A stretch of 64,000 bases of DNA from Cristatella mucedo. Taxonomy: Eukaryota > Bryozoa > Phylactolaemata > Cristatellidae. Below are positions 37,200-49,600 of the stretch, piece by piece (within the stretch, counting starts at the first letter, position 1; every line of letters begins with the position of its first letter). The stretch lies in NCBI GenBank assembly GCA_009760855.2, contig WPIO01000017.1:2295501-2359500 (forward strand). The letters are read 5' to 3'. Made by a program: the position numbers and the translations under genes. The notes under the pieces are model-generated. The model searched no databases, was not told the DNA's origin, and was given only the letters and a program-made list of their open reading frames with translations.

Positions 37200-37565
37200 G
37201 TGTGTGGGTAATGTAATGATATCTATCTCCGTGTGTAACTCCACAAAGACTGTGTGGGTGTTACGAGGTACAGTTTTGTATAGCACATGTAGTTTGTTCT
37301 TGTCTGCACTGCAGAAAGCCAGCCGATGCCCAGCACCAGCAGTTTATTCCAACGCACGGAGCCCAAGGGCGCACGGCTCCTTTCGGCCCCGTCTCCCACT
37401 CGACTCCCTGCCACCACAGCCTACGCTGCATTCAGTACGCGTTCGATAGCCAACAGATTCATCTCGTGCAAAAAAGAGAGAAGCATAGCTGAGTCAGAAG
37501 AGCATTCGAGGTGGTGAGCAGCATAGAAGTGGCAGCTCAGCATGGCTGGAAAGATGACGGATCCC
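37200..37565 (-). repeat. Unnamed repeat family 3, with internal insert
   Basis: Reverse copy whose two halves (37430-37565 and 37200-37290) are about 140 bp apart instead of about 40 bp, so something short is inserted or expanded between them. Confidence 0.55.
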
Positions 37566-37647
37566 ATTGCGTCACTGCATAGAGGAGTTCGTCCAGAAGG
37601 CCTCTGCTCCAACCAAGTAGCACTTGAACGTGATATGTATAGTTTAA

Positions 37648-37840
37648 TAATAATAATAATAATAATAATGCACTTGATAAAGCAACCTTAGAGAACTTAA
37701 TCTCTCTCTAGGCGCTTTACATTTGCTGCAAAGGGAAATACAATTGAATGATGAGTAAAATCATGCTTGATAAACAAACAAAATGAGTAACATGGTTAGG
37801 GGTGACATGCACAAGGTCAGCATGCAAATGTGTCTGTGTT
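37648..37840 (-). mobile_element. L2-like LINE 3' tail
   Basis: Reverse-strand (ATA)n, tail stem-loop and 3' UTR (catgcttgataaacaaacaa, ggggtgacatgcacaagg). Intergenic between GALNT and ORAI. Confidence 0.8.
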
Positions 37841-38119
37841 CTGGTTGACTGAGCTGGCTGTCATCTGCTGTGGACCGCCTGTGCCGCACCTTGATCGTTC
37901 TTGCACGCAGTCATCCTGTGGTGCTGAGTGAGAGTGATGGATGAATGATGGATGCCTTTTGGGCCCAGGTTAAAGGGACCTTTATCCCGGAGGAGCAGGA
38001 GGTGGATCGAGGGAGGGGAGTTCATCTGGACGAGCGAGCGGAGGACGGGTCGTAACATGGCAGCAGCAGTGTTTGCAGACCTGCTCGGCCGCGACGTCGC
38101 GGCACTTCACTTCTCGTAC

Positions 38120-38640
38120 CGTAAGAATACAACATGTTGAGCTATTACAAACCGCCTAAGATGGGTCTGAACGTGAAACTGATGGACGCCATTCCGAAAT
38201 TCGGCAGTTGAGGATATTTTGCTGAATGGCTGAAAAACTCGAGACAGTGACCAAGACGCAACGAGTAAACGACCTAGAAAGTGTTCTGCTGCCATTCCTA
38301 ACGCCGTATAACAAGGTGTCCCTGAGGCGGCTAAGTAAGATTATGCCAAGGTAAAGAAAGCACTGCTGGCAGTGTTCACGCCAATATGCTTTGATTCGTA
38401 CAAGGAATTCGCCTCTCAAATCCTTGTGGATGTTTTTTTGGTGAGACTTGAAGCGGTCGGCAGGACTGGTGGCTAGCGATTTTGTTACATGCACATGTAT
38501 CGCTGATATGCCAGAGGCCGCAAAGAGGCAGCTCCAGACCCCTTGCAACCTTGCTGACATGCCATACTCTTGTCGAGGTGAGCATCATAGGGAAGGAGAG
38601 CAGCACTCCGAAGGCAGCAGGTAGTTGCTTTGCGGCCGGT
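38120..38640 (+). mobile_element. Gag-like retrotransposon relic
   Basis: Broken plus-strand frames between about 38150 and 38600 resemble the capsid-like region of LTR-retrotransposon gag proteins: a tryptophan-containing helix start near 38235, a KVKKALLAVF block near 38350, a DSYKEFAS block near 38390, and an ADMPEAAKRQL-type block near 38510. At least two frame changes and stops make it non-coding today. No LTRs, protease or integrase were seen nearby. This is recognition of a pattern, not a search result. Confidence 0.45.
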
Positions 38641-38684
38641 TCTCGCTCGAGGTGTTTATCAGCGCAAGAATGGTAGTGCTGGAT

Positions 38685-38755
38685 AGTGCATAGAAAGAGA
38701 TTAAATTCTCTGAGGGCGATATGCACATGTATTATTATAACTATTATTATTACTA
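38685..38755 (+). mobile_element. L2-like LINE 3' tail, short
   Basis: Only agaaagagattaaattctct, ggcgat and a (TTA)-rich end remain. Confidence 0.6.
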
Positions 38756-38912
38756 CGTCACTGCTGCTGCGATGAAGGAAGGGCCAAACGCTAGGTGCAG
38801 CCGTGAGGCTTGAAGTCTACTCGAATCTTGATTGGGAACGGCCGGAAATGCAGGCAAGCTGCAGATACAGGTTTCGATGGGGAGCATTCGTTTGTTGTGT
38901 GCACAGTGGCCA

Positions 38913-38918
38913 TTTATT
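38913..38918 (-). terminator. Possible ORAI poly(A) signal
   Basis: TTTATT on plus reads AATAAA on minus, about 560 bp beyond the ORAI stop codon. No closer canonical signal was noticed. The intervening 39000-39475 is GC-rich with G tracts and would be 3' UTR. Confidence 0.35.
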
Positions 38919-39475
38919 CGCATAGCGTACGTAGCCAAGCGATGAGGCGGGACTAAACCGTAGAGCACGGTCTACAGAACGTGATCAATGCAGCACAGCC
39001 GCCGAGCTAACTGCCTCCACCTCCTCCACCGTGTGCAAAGAAGGTGGGGACGGCAGGCCGTCCAGCCAAGGCGAGTGCAGGAAGGTTGCTGACGATTCGA
39101 TCAGATCCAGTTTGAGTGCCGCAGTGACGAAAGGCATCCGAAAAAAGCACCCAAAGCCGTGGGACGGCACTGCTCCGATATGTAAACGTGCGACCGGTAC
39201 CAAGTTGACGATGCCAAGTGCCGCCGGCAGCCTGTCTATCCACAGCCGGGTGCATGCAGTCGCAGGGGGGGGGGTGGATGGGTGGGGGGGGAGCTGTGCC
39301 CTCTCTCCCTTGAACCCAGCCACCTGGCATCCATACATCCATCGGCTTGGTCCACAAGCTCAGCCGGCAGCCAAGGCTGACTTATTCCTCTCGTCGTCAA
39401 CCGTGCACGGTACGATCTGCAGCAGGCCCTCGGTGGGCTTTTGTCGCCTGCACAGCCGGCCGTCAGTGGCCAGAT

Positions 39476-40288
39476 TCATGCAGGGCCGCTGCTGCGCAGG
39501 TCTGCCGTAGGCAGGCTCTCCATCTCCTCGAGCACCTGCAGCACGCGCCTGGCCTTGTGGCCGACGAGCCGCTGGTAGAAGTGCACGCCGAACACAAGGA
39601 ACATGATGCAGACGGGCACGATGACCGCGGTCGACACAATGGCGGCAGTCGGAGACTTGTCGTAGAACTTGATCCAGCACAGCAGGCAGATCTCGGCAAG
39701 GAAGAGCACAATGCCGACCATCGTCGAGCAGTGCCAGGCGATCTCGATGTATAGGCGCATGTGCTCGTGGGGGGAGTCCTGCACGGCGGCCACCGTGTGG
39801 ATGTTGCTCACCGCCTCGATGTTGGGCAGCAGGCACGTGCCGATCATCAGGGCGAGCAGATGCACGGCGACGAGCAGCGACGAGCACGCGGCGAATGTCA
39901 CGAGCAGAGCGTCCGGCGGACTCTTGTCGGGGATGCTCAGCTCGACCATAGCGACCTGCGCTCGCGCAGACCCAAGCAGAGCAGATACAAGCCGGCGTTC
40001 AGCTCACGAGGCATTGCTCGGCAGAGGCTGCAGCGAGCGCGGTGGCAACGACGCAGAGTGATCGGATGCCTCGGAGTCGCGTCGGCAGAGCGAACGAGCT
40101 AGCAAGCTGGCCTGCAGCGACTGCTGCTGCCACTGCAACAGCAAGCAGCTCACCATAGCAAAGCCGGACATCAAGGCCGACGTGCGATTTACGGCCTTGA
40201 GCTTGTCTCGGCTGAGGAACAGCTTGCGCCAGGACAGCACCTCCTTGGTTGGGATGGCGTGGCTCTCGGTATCCTTGGAAGCGTACAT
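39476..40288 (-). CDS. ORAI: ORAI calcium release-activated calcium channel
   Basis: Plasma-membrane pore subunit of store-operated calcium entry, gated by STIM. Seen: exons 40288-40154 and 39955-39476 join in phase 0, giving 204 aa. Exon 1 carries [20 protein letters not shown]: basic pore-lining R27, K31 and R35 match human R83, K87 and R91. TM1 spans the junction and reads GFAM/VAMVEL, with selectivity-filter Glu at 50 (human E106). TM2 has [22 protein letters not shown]3 [13 protein letters not shown] with the conserved Glu, TM4 [20 protein letters not shown] with the conserved Pro, then the GHKARR hinge and the C-terminal helix [11 protein letters not shown]. The TM3-TM4 loop is very short. 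The ATG lies one base after a strong acceptor (tgctttccag), so an upstream exon carries 5' UTR or a longer N-terminus; the start is therefore provisional. Exon 2 ends at a TAG stop (CTA on plus) with no further intron needed. Confidence 0.93.
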
Positions 40289-40404
40289 ACTGGAAAGCAA
40301 AAACAAAAAGCAAAGAGCCGAGAACCTTGGTGGCCTAGTACCGGGATGCTAACCTGGCCATCATCGCATCCACGATTAACACGATTCGACGGAAATTGCT
40401 GGCT

Positions 40405-40530
40405 CGGTCCAGCAGTTAAGGTGCTCGCCCCGACTAAGGTCTGGTTGAGGTCGTGGGCTTGAGCCCCGAGGCATATGTGAAGCCTCTGAATAGAGATTAA
40501 GTTCTCTTAGGGCGCTATACAAATATATAT
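40405..40530 (+). mobile_element. SINE-A (tRNA-derived, L2-like tail)
   Basis: Box-A-like ccagcagttaaggtgctcgc, box-B-like gtcgtgggcttgagccccga, tail agagattaagttctcttagg and gcgctatacaa, followed by AT/CA repeats. Just upstream of ORAI exon 1. Confidence 0.8.
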
Positions 40531-40564
40531 ATACATATACATATATATATATATACATACATAT

Positions 40565-40613
<49 letters not shown>

Positions 40614-40617
40614 CATA

Positions 40618-40686
<69 letters not shown>
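40507..40686. repeat. (TA)n(CATA)n(CA)n microsatellite
   Basis: AT, ATAC and CA runs following a SINE-A tail, about 220 bp upstream of ORAI exon 1. Confidence 0.95.
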
Positions 40687-40689
<3 letters not shown>

Positions 40690-40789
40690 GCGATCTGTAC
40701 CTGATGACAATCGAGACCAAGTTACAGGTGGTAGGTGGCCTGCAGTCTAAAAGGCACACATCCGTATTTTTTCAGGTAGAGGATTCCAA

Positions 40790-40935
40790 TTCATTGCACG
40801 GAATGCCTTTCGGCAATTCGAGGGTTCGAATCCTGCTGCAGGCAATCTTTTTACCGCCCACTACAAGAGGTAGCCCTACTAAGGCTCTTTCTTCTGCCCT
40901 TAAAAATGAGGCAGATGAATCAGCGAACAATTATC
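40790..40935 (+). mobile_element. SINE-B, partial
   Basis: gttcgaatcctgctgcaggc, taaggctctttcttctgccc and gaatcagcg end; first of three SINE-B pieces in a row. Confidence 0.6.
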
Positions 40936-40959
40936 TGGGTCTTAGCCCAAGGGTACCAA

Positions 40960-41088
40960 GCTTGCACATCACGATCAAGCATGCGAATTCGATCCTGCAG
41001 CAAGCAATCCTTTTTTGCCTGCTGCAAGCAGGTGAAAGCCACAGAGGCTCTTTTACTGCTTTATAAACGAGCATTAAATCAGCTGCAC
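40960..41088 (+). mobile_element. SINE-B, partial
   Basis: aattcgatcctgcagcaagc, agaggctcttttactgcttt and attaaatcagctgc end. A third, shorter piece ends near 41245 (gttgaatcagccgatc). Confidence 0.6.
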
Positions 41089-41249
41089 CTTAACTGGTTC
41101 GGGAATAGGGCCGGCAGCTGCCATTTTCCTATAGTAGATGTATGGATGGAGGCATGGCCAGACCGAGAGGGCGGCCATGATAGCTGCCAAAGCTCTTCTA
41201 CGGCTCATTAAATAAGGCTGTTGAATCAGCCGATCTTTATTTTTACTTA

Positions 41250-43130
41250 AACGTAGAGGTGCTGAAGGTCCGGGCTAACTAGTAAAGCTGTATCTAAACT
41301 AGGTCACTCCACATTACCAGCTTGTGAAGTAAACACTGAACTCTATCCTTCGTCAGAGAACAGGGGCCGATTTCCGGAGACCTCCATTTCAGAGATCAGA
41401 ACTGGATCGTACAGCTTGGATCAACAGCAGGGGGTTGCCAAGAGAGAGGCCAATCGGAGTTGGCTGCTAATTAGCAGGCCAGATGGCATCTGAGAGTGGT
41501 ACTATCATCAGAGGAAGGTGGCCGTGTTGGTCACACAGTAGTAGGCATGGGCAAGGAGGGTCGGACCCAATTGGAAATGCTGGGAGGGTTACACTACTGA
41601 TGCAGGGTCAGGGTTGGCCTCCACTTGGCTACATACCGGATATACCTCAAACCCGGATATGCTGCTCCATCAGCAGTTGAGGTAGCGAAGTAGCGCAGCA
41701 GGCGACTGGCTGGGGGGGGGTGAAGGATCGGTCGTGGTCTGGAAACAGCAGGGCGGTCTACTTTTTGTTTGAAAGAAGATTGGAGACATAGATATATGTC
41801 AATCCGAGGAATCTCAGACAATAAACTAATCCACAATAGAGTAAAACACCGGCGTGGACGCTGCCTTGTGTGAGTATATTAATAAAACTTTAAAAATTTC
41901 CACTTACCGAAACATATTATTGTGGAAAGCTGCCTGCAGATTGATAGTGGCTGAGTTTCTGATCAATGATAAGTGCAGTAGTAGAGCCAGAATTTTCATC
42001 TAGGGGGCAAGACTTGCAAGATTTTTATTCAGGAGCATGATATGCAAAATTTGCAAGCAGGTGGGGTTATGACCCGCATCTAATGAAGCATTATAGAGCA
42101 CAGCTATAGTGTTTATTCCATACAAATTCGCTGTTTGCTCATCGAGTGGAATTAAGACTTTGTCGTGCTGACAGTCGGAGAAGCCGTAAGAACAGGGGGT
42201 GGCCCAGGAAGCTGCCCCCTAGGAGGGGCAGTAGGGGTGGGTGGGGGGGGGGCAAAGTGCCTTTCCTCCTCTGGCTTCGCCACTGGATAAGCTGGTGCTG
42301 CATAACAGTGGCTCCGGTGGTGGCTGCTCTTGTGCAGTCTCACGGAGATGTAGCAAAGATGTCAGCAGTAAACGAGACTCGATCTGTATTCCCTCAACGC
42401 ATACATATGCGAGCTGGCTGGCACACCGCAGATGGGAGAGTGCAGCTGTGGCAGGCAGCATCCTTACATCAAGGGTCGGACGCTGCTGCGGCCGAGTCAA
42501 TTGCGCCAACCACCTGCTGCAGGAAGGGCATACGCTAGTGGCTGCTCTGCTGCGCTAATTAAAATAGCAGGCGCACACAACACTGGACTTAGCATTATGG
42601 TGCGAGCCTGTGGCACATTGATCGGCTGTCCTCGAAAGGATTTCGAGAATCGAGCCCTTTGCAAGGAATTGGGAGGCCTGTGGCTGGAAATGCTCCGGTG
42701 AAGAAGGCTCACATAAAAAAGCATGCCCGCCTTACCTAGCTAGCATGGCCATTCCTACCTATGACAGCATGCATTTACGTTTTCAATTGCACACAACCTT
42801 AGGTTCAACCTCCCTCGAGTTCTCCTCGCCTTCAACTGCTACTACTGGCGCAGCTTATAGAAGTTCGCGCGAGTAGATGGGCAAACACGCATGTACACGA
42901 GTAGATACTGCGCCATTTCTACTATTTTCCTGCCACTAGGGAAACTCTTGATCTCCAGTTCTAAGATCGGTCTCCCCTTGCCCGTTGTAAGGGGGATGCA
43001 CCCACCCATTGCAGCCCAACAACGACGCCAGTTCCGACAGCAAGCATTGCGGAAGGTGCAGAAAAACCTCGCTCAAAAATAAATCAGGCCATTCGGCGGC
43101 AGGACTGACGACTCAATAGTGCCAAGCGAA
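41250..43130. other. Interval between ORAI and COA1
   Basis: No gene recognised. G-rich stretches at 41710 and 42240 only. Any 5' exon of ORAI would have to lie here or in the GC-rich block that follows. Confidence 0.4.
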
Positions 43131-43668
43131 CACTATAGCGAAAACATCCTGGTGCGTCGCGCTTGAGCGAACTCTAATGGTAACGAGAGCGAGTTCCAGA
43201 GCCGCCGGGCTTGGCAGGTGGGGCGTAGATGACAGCGAGATGCAAACTCAAGCGAAGAGGCTGCCATAAGTTGCTCATTAAAGACGCAGCGCCAAATACT
43301 TCGACAGGAGACGATGCAGACACCGCCGTCCAAAAGCTGTGAGGGAGAGCGGTCAGTGGGCCGTCGGTGGCCGTAGCGAAATTGCTGTTTACGCATCGAG
43401 CAGCGAATCCGAGCCAAGCGCCGACGGTTAAACGGGGCCTGTGCCTTTTTTCGGACGAGCGTCGGCAAGCCTGCACAATCCATACTTACTTCGAAGAGCC
43501 GGAGCTTCGAAGAGCAGTCGCAGTCTCGCGCAAGCGAAGCGACGACGGCCAAGGGGCTGACCTGATGGACAGCGGGCGCCCGCCGGCTGGGCTACTTCCG
43601 CCCGCTGCCCTCGGGTGAAGGTCGTCGTGTGGTGGAGCGGCGTGCGTGCTAACGCCGCCAGCGGGGTC
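43130..43668. promoter_or_regulatory. GC-rich upstream region of COA1
   Basis: GC-rich, CpG-containing DNA immediately upstream of the COA1 start codon and continuing into its intron 1 to about 44200. A promoter is inferred, possibly shared with the divergent ORAI gene; no TATA box was evident. Confidence 0.4.
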
Positions 43669-46600
43669 ATGTTCTCAAGGAAGACGTACTTACTGATAAG
43701 AAAAGAAAAGCTTTACAAAGTCGCCGTTTATGGCGGTCTCTTCTCTATAACAGGGGCAGTCTACTTCACTTACAAAATCCAAGGTACGGCGGCGGCAGCG
43801 TTAGCCCGCTACGGTGCCGGCGCTCCACCGTCGAGCTCCATCCTCACGCCGGCTTCTTCAGCGCGAAAGCTTTGCGCTCGTCAGCATTTGGAGCTCTGCG
43901 ATAGCGGAGCGGTAGCTGTTGCAGAATTCGACGAGTCTTTGGTTTTCCTTCATCGCGCTTGGGCCGTGGCCTGCGAGTCCCCCGAGCCCGTGTGCGCGTG
44001 GTCAGATCAAAGTGACAGGTGTACCGCGGTTACCGCAGCCGCAGACCAAGTGGCGTTATCAAAGTCCAAACCGTATTGCTCGCAGTCGGTCTTTGACCCT
44101 GGTCTTCTTCTTGCGGGCGCCGCTTGTTGTCGTTCTGCGGTTGCGGCGACTTGGCCTGCAGCTACTGGTGTGCCTAAATCTTTGCAGCCGTGACGCTCGT
44201 TCCCAGAAACGGGGCCTGGCAGTACGTCAGGCCTCTGCACTTGGTCCGGTTCTTTTCACGATTTATACTCTGCCTCTTGCCGATGTGATTCCAGGCACAA
44301 TCTAGGCTTTCACTTCTATGCAAAACACACTGAGTTGTCCCTGTGCTGTCATCTCTCTCTCCCATCCAGCACGTCGAATTCTCTCAACTCCTTTGCTGCA
44401 TGTATTGATGACACCCGCGCATGGATGGCTGCAAACTTCCTTAAACTGAATGATGATAAAACCAACTTGCTAGTTATGGGCAAACCAAGTGCGATTCAGA
44501 AATTGGAGAACCTAGCGCTCAAAATTGGCTGTGCCAGCATATCTGCTGTTGAATCTGCACGAAATCTAGGTGTCCTACTCCAAAGTGACCTTTTATTTGA
44601 CATCATCAGGTCCACAGTAAAGTCTGCCTATTCTCAGCCACACACAACGTTGCTAAAATTTGCGTTTGTTTAGATGAGGATACCACATCTAAATTGGTCC
44701 ATGCATTTGTGACATGCCGTCTCGACTTCTGTAACTCACTGCTTGCTAGTCTGCCGGCCTGTGCTATTAGGCGCTAACAGCTGGTTCAACACTCTGCAGC
44801 TAGGCCCGTCTGTCGTGAGCGCCACAGGTGCAACATCTCATCACTTCTTGGTTCTCGCCCAACTGCAGTGGGTCCTAGTCAAGCAGCGGTTCCCCACTAG
44901 GCTAAGCAACGTACCGCCCACTTTTTGGGGTCGAATTGTTTGCCTATACCTCGTATGAACCTCTAATCCTCTGGAGACCGTGCCTGTAGATCATATGGTG
45001 CCAACGCCTGGAACTCATTTCCGACTTACGTCACGACATCCCCTGTCTTGACGACATTTAAAAAGAAACTAAAAACGTACCTATTTATCGCAGCATTTAG
45101 TGGGTCCGTGCAATTCGTCCTGTGTGTGCTTATGCGTGCTGGCGTTGTACATGCTGCCAATAACCATACTTTCGTGCTGACCCTGTGCATGGCACCCCTA
45201 ACCATGTTATTCTTGTTATCTATTGAGCATGCTTCCATTAACTATTCGATCGTGCTTCCTTTGCAGCAAATGTAAAATGCTTAGAAAGAGATTGAGTTAT
45301 GTGAGGGTGTTATATCAAATCTATTATTATTACCATTATTATTATTAGGCTCAAGGGCTTAAAGTGCTTGCTTCTAACGACCGAGGTCGTGGGCTCGCGC
45401 CCTTCGGCATATGGGAAGCAATTGGATATAATTCAAGTTCTTAGGGAGCTATACAAAGGAATTATTTTTATTTATCATATTTATTTTCTGCATTGCCAGT
45501 GATGATGTTTGACATGCATCTTTTCTGAGTTTCAGCGATATGTCTTGTTTGCTGAAGGGTTTCGATGATATATGGTCGATCAATCGGTGTAGAGCATAAT
45601 TCTTACTCTGACACACAACCCATCGTGGCGAGACTACTTCATACCTCACTGAACGGCTGCAGCAGTTTCAACCTACTCGTGTCCTCAGGTCGACTATATG
45701 AGAGCTAAATTGGTTATTCCATTCATAAGCTTGAAGGCTGTATGCGACAGAAGCTTTTGCTCTGTAGGTCCTAGTCTGTGGAACTCACTGCCACAATTCT
45801 TATGCAGCGACATCTACTCTTCTGCTGCCGACCGTGGCACATGTTTTCCAGTCGTCCTGAGCTGCTACTTCCATGCTACTGACTTCCTCAGCTGCAGTCC
45901 TGACTCAGCTTTGCTCGCCACTTTTTTTTTGTTGGATGAGATGGAGTTTGTTCGGTATGCACTGCAAGCTGCGATATGCACTGCAAGCTGCTCAACCATT
46001 CATTTAATTCTGCTGGTTTTTTGGTGCTACAAATGGAAATGCCTTACATTATATCATAGCTCTATAGCTAATGTGCAGGTTGATAACAAGCTATAGTTTT
46101 CACTGCACGTTTCACGACCAATCTGCCTGCCATACAACTGCCAAAAAAGATTACCAACCGGCTTTTAATACGGCCATGCACCCCTTCACACAAGTCTTGT
46201 TTTACCCACATGGTGCCGACAGATGGCTTTGGATGCAGGATTGCCGACATTATACATCAAGCATATATGCTCAATACTGCAAATAAAATAGTGGCGTGAA
46301 ATGCAATTGTATTACGTTCCTTTAGTTTTATGTAAGTTTTTTTGTCCATCAGTGTGATAGTGGCAAAGGTACTTCAAATTTGCTGCTGTCGGTTGAACAG
46401 ATTTTTTATAGTTTTGGCAGTGGGAGCAGGACAGAATCAGGTTTAAGATACTGTACTAACCTATCTCAAAGGTGTCGTACAGGATTGGGACAGATTTTGG
46501 CCTACTCATGACTGTGGCAGTTGATTTAGGATCAAATCTTTAGGAGGCAGTTGTAGTCGTTCCCTAGATCTCTCGCACTTGGAATTCCAGCTATTCATAC

Positions 46601-49600
46601 CAGGTTCCAGCATTTCATATGCGCTGGTCCGTTATCACTTTAATGTGGTAAAAGTAAAGGACGCTTGATTTAACGAGAGCCTCGAGAGCCTTAATAATAG
46701 TAATAAAACATTTGCATTGCATCCTATCGGGGCACTTTAGATAAGCTTGAAATGAAGTTTATCAATTGATTAGTGATAACCGTGATTATTATAATATAAT
46801 TGTATAGCACCCTCACAGAACTTGGTCTCTTTCTTGACATTTTACATTTGTTATAAAGGAAGCATGATTGAATGCTCACTGGTAACATGCACACTGTCAA
46901 ACGTGACACGGTTAGAGGTGATATGCACAATGTCAAGATGTAAATACTGTTAGTGGCAGCATGCACAGTGTAAGCACCGTGCTTAGTGTCAGCACTCATA
47001 AGCACACAAGGACAGTTACGGAAAGAGCGAATACTGTGTGGAATAGGTTAGTTTTTAGCGTCTTTTAAAACTCAAGCCAGGGGATGTCGTGACGTCAGTT
47101 GGAAGTGAGTTCCAGCCTTTGGGAGCATACTGAGGGCTCGGTCTTCAATAGATATGAGGTTCGAAAAGGCTCAACTAAACAACTAGAGTCAGAAGAACAG
47201 GTGATACTCTATGGATCACGATTAGGAAGTATTTCCAATAGGTATGTCGAATCAAGAGAAGGATGGAACCCTAAGGTGAGCAAACAAACCTTAAAATTGA
47301 TACACTGGTTGATACGGAGGCAATAGGTGAGCCGTGCTGTAATGTGGCAGTTGCTGCGTTCACGCCATAAATGCCTAGCTGCAGAGTTTGGCACCAACTA
47401 TAGTCGTCTTGTATGACCGGTAGGAAGACCTGCAAGTAGTGAGTTACAGGATTTTAGGTGGGGTAGCACAAATGCAGGAGCCAGCTTGGCTATCGTGACT
47501 ACTTATGGAGACCTGTGTAATGGTACATGACTGAAAGCAGGCAGACTTAACAGTGGAACAGTCTGCTTGCCACTGTCACGAATTGAATACTAGTTAGAGG
47601 TAAACCTAGTGTTACTCAGAAATTGAAAAAGCTAATCCTCAAAATGTGCTCAGCCAGAATATCTTATTTGGCATCTGAATGCAATCTAGATGTCCTGTTC
47701 CAACGTGACCTTTCACTAGTCGACCACGTCAGCTCCACAGTCAAGTCTGACTACCTTCACCTTTTTAACATTAATTAATTAATTATTAATATTAATTAAT
47801 GTTAATTAATTAATTTAAAAATGTGAGCCTTCATAGACAGGCATACCGCATCCAAAGGATGCGACCTCGTCCAAGTTGGTCCATGCATTTGCGACGTTGC
47901 ATCTCAACTTCCGAAACTCTACTCGCAGGTCTTCCTGCCTGTGCAATAGCACTGTTTCAGTTTGTGCAAAGCTCTGCAGCTAGACTTGCGTGTCATGAAC
48001 ACAGCAACTGCCATCTTGCATTACTTATTGCTGACCTTCGATAAGTAGCATATCTAAGTAATAATAGACTTGAAGGTTCTGTCCCTCACTTTTAGGTACC
48101 TTCATTTTCTTACTCCGGCCTATTTATCTGAAATACTTCCCGATCAGACTTTGCTTTGTGCCACCACCTCTGCTGACTCAAGTCGTTTAGCTATGCTTCT
48201 AACCAACGTAGCTAGCTTGACGCTAGAAGATGATGATCGTTAATTAATTAATTTTTATTAAGATCGTTATGCACTCACGGCTGGCTATCTCCTTGGTTGT
48301 GTGAGTGACCGGAGGTGCGTGGTCGACTTCAGCATAGATGTAAGATGTTGGACTAGCAACTGCATCAAAACCTCTTTGTGCAGAAAGTACAAACTAGGGT
48401 TTGGACAGCCGTGATGTGCATTCTGTTGTTCACTAATGTTCAAGCTGGCCCTGTAATAAGTACTTCTTGTTTGGCAGAATGCTAAGATTTTAGCTAGGTC
48501 CAGTGTTCACTACATGCTCAGCTGACCGTGTCATTAGTAGGACTTGCTTGGTAGAATGTTAAGATTGTAGCCAAAGCCAGTCTTAAACAGAAAACTGGGT
48601 AGGTAAATCGGCCGCCTTGGATTGAGTTGAAGGGCATGATGGTTTGTAAGGCCTCAAATCTTTTTTGGAGACCGTGCCTTTCGTTCGTGTGCTTCCAAAG
48701 CCTGGAACTCACTCCCAACTGACCTCAAGACATCCCCTGACTCGGAGTCGTTTAAAAGGAAGCTAAGAACCTTCCCATTCCGCGAAGCAAATACCAGATC
48801 CTCGTGCATAGTCCTTTGTATGATAATGCATGCTGACAGTGTGCATGTTGTGGTTATTAGCCAATTGGCATGCTTTCTTTGCAGCATATGCAAAGTGCCT
48901 AGACATAGATTTAGTTCTCTTAGTTGCTATTCAAGTATCTCATTATTGTTATTATTATTATTATTATTATTATTAAAAGGTTTCATGTGTATGCAGCTTG
49001 CTTCTATAGATTATAGCTAACAAACCAGGTTTATTTTAAGAACCTCTTGGTCATAGGTTAGTTGCTTAGGCCTGGTTCATAGAAAACCTAATCTTAGTCG
49101 TTATGGAGCCAGCTCAAGGCGGAAGAAGTGTGGAAAGCACATGGGCCAGAGGATGCTCTCCCCACTCACACACTGTAAGTGCACAGACAAAAGAGAAGTG
49201 CTGGCATTTAAAAAAAATAACTAAACTTCGCAAACCTGCTGATACCTATGGTCGGCACGTATATATGTCAATTTTCTAGAGCAACCCAATTGTTTTTTCT
49301 TAGTTATAGAACAAGCAATGTACCACGTTTTAAGTGTCAGCTATTCTAGGCTGTGTCTGTTGCTCAGTTTGACCACACTTGTACATTGCTAACTACGTTT
49401 TCATAAAGAGTTTATGTGCAGCTTAAAACTCTCTGTTGGCGAAACGATTGCAGATAATTTTCGCTGCACTCCTTATTATCAGTCAGCCCTGGAGCTGCTG
49501 AAAGGCTACCAGCCTGCTACTGAGGGCCTTGGCCTACCAATAAAGACAAAATGGCTGAAGCTAGGCAAAACCGATCTCAACAACACCGGAGCACTATCTG

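Noticed and set aside
39007-39357. 116-aa Pro-rich minus frame downstream of ORAI
   Set aside because: It lies beyond the ORAI stop and reads through poly-G/C tracts; more likely 3' UTR.
43784-44193. Continuation of the COA1 exon 1 frame through GC-rich sequence
   Set aside because: A consensus donor (CAAG/GTACGG) ends exon 1, and exon 2 at 49454 restores phase and the conserved COA1 block. The extension has no family similarity.
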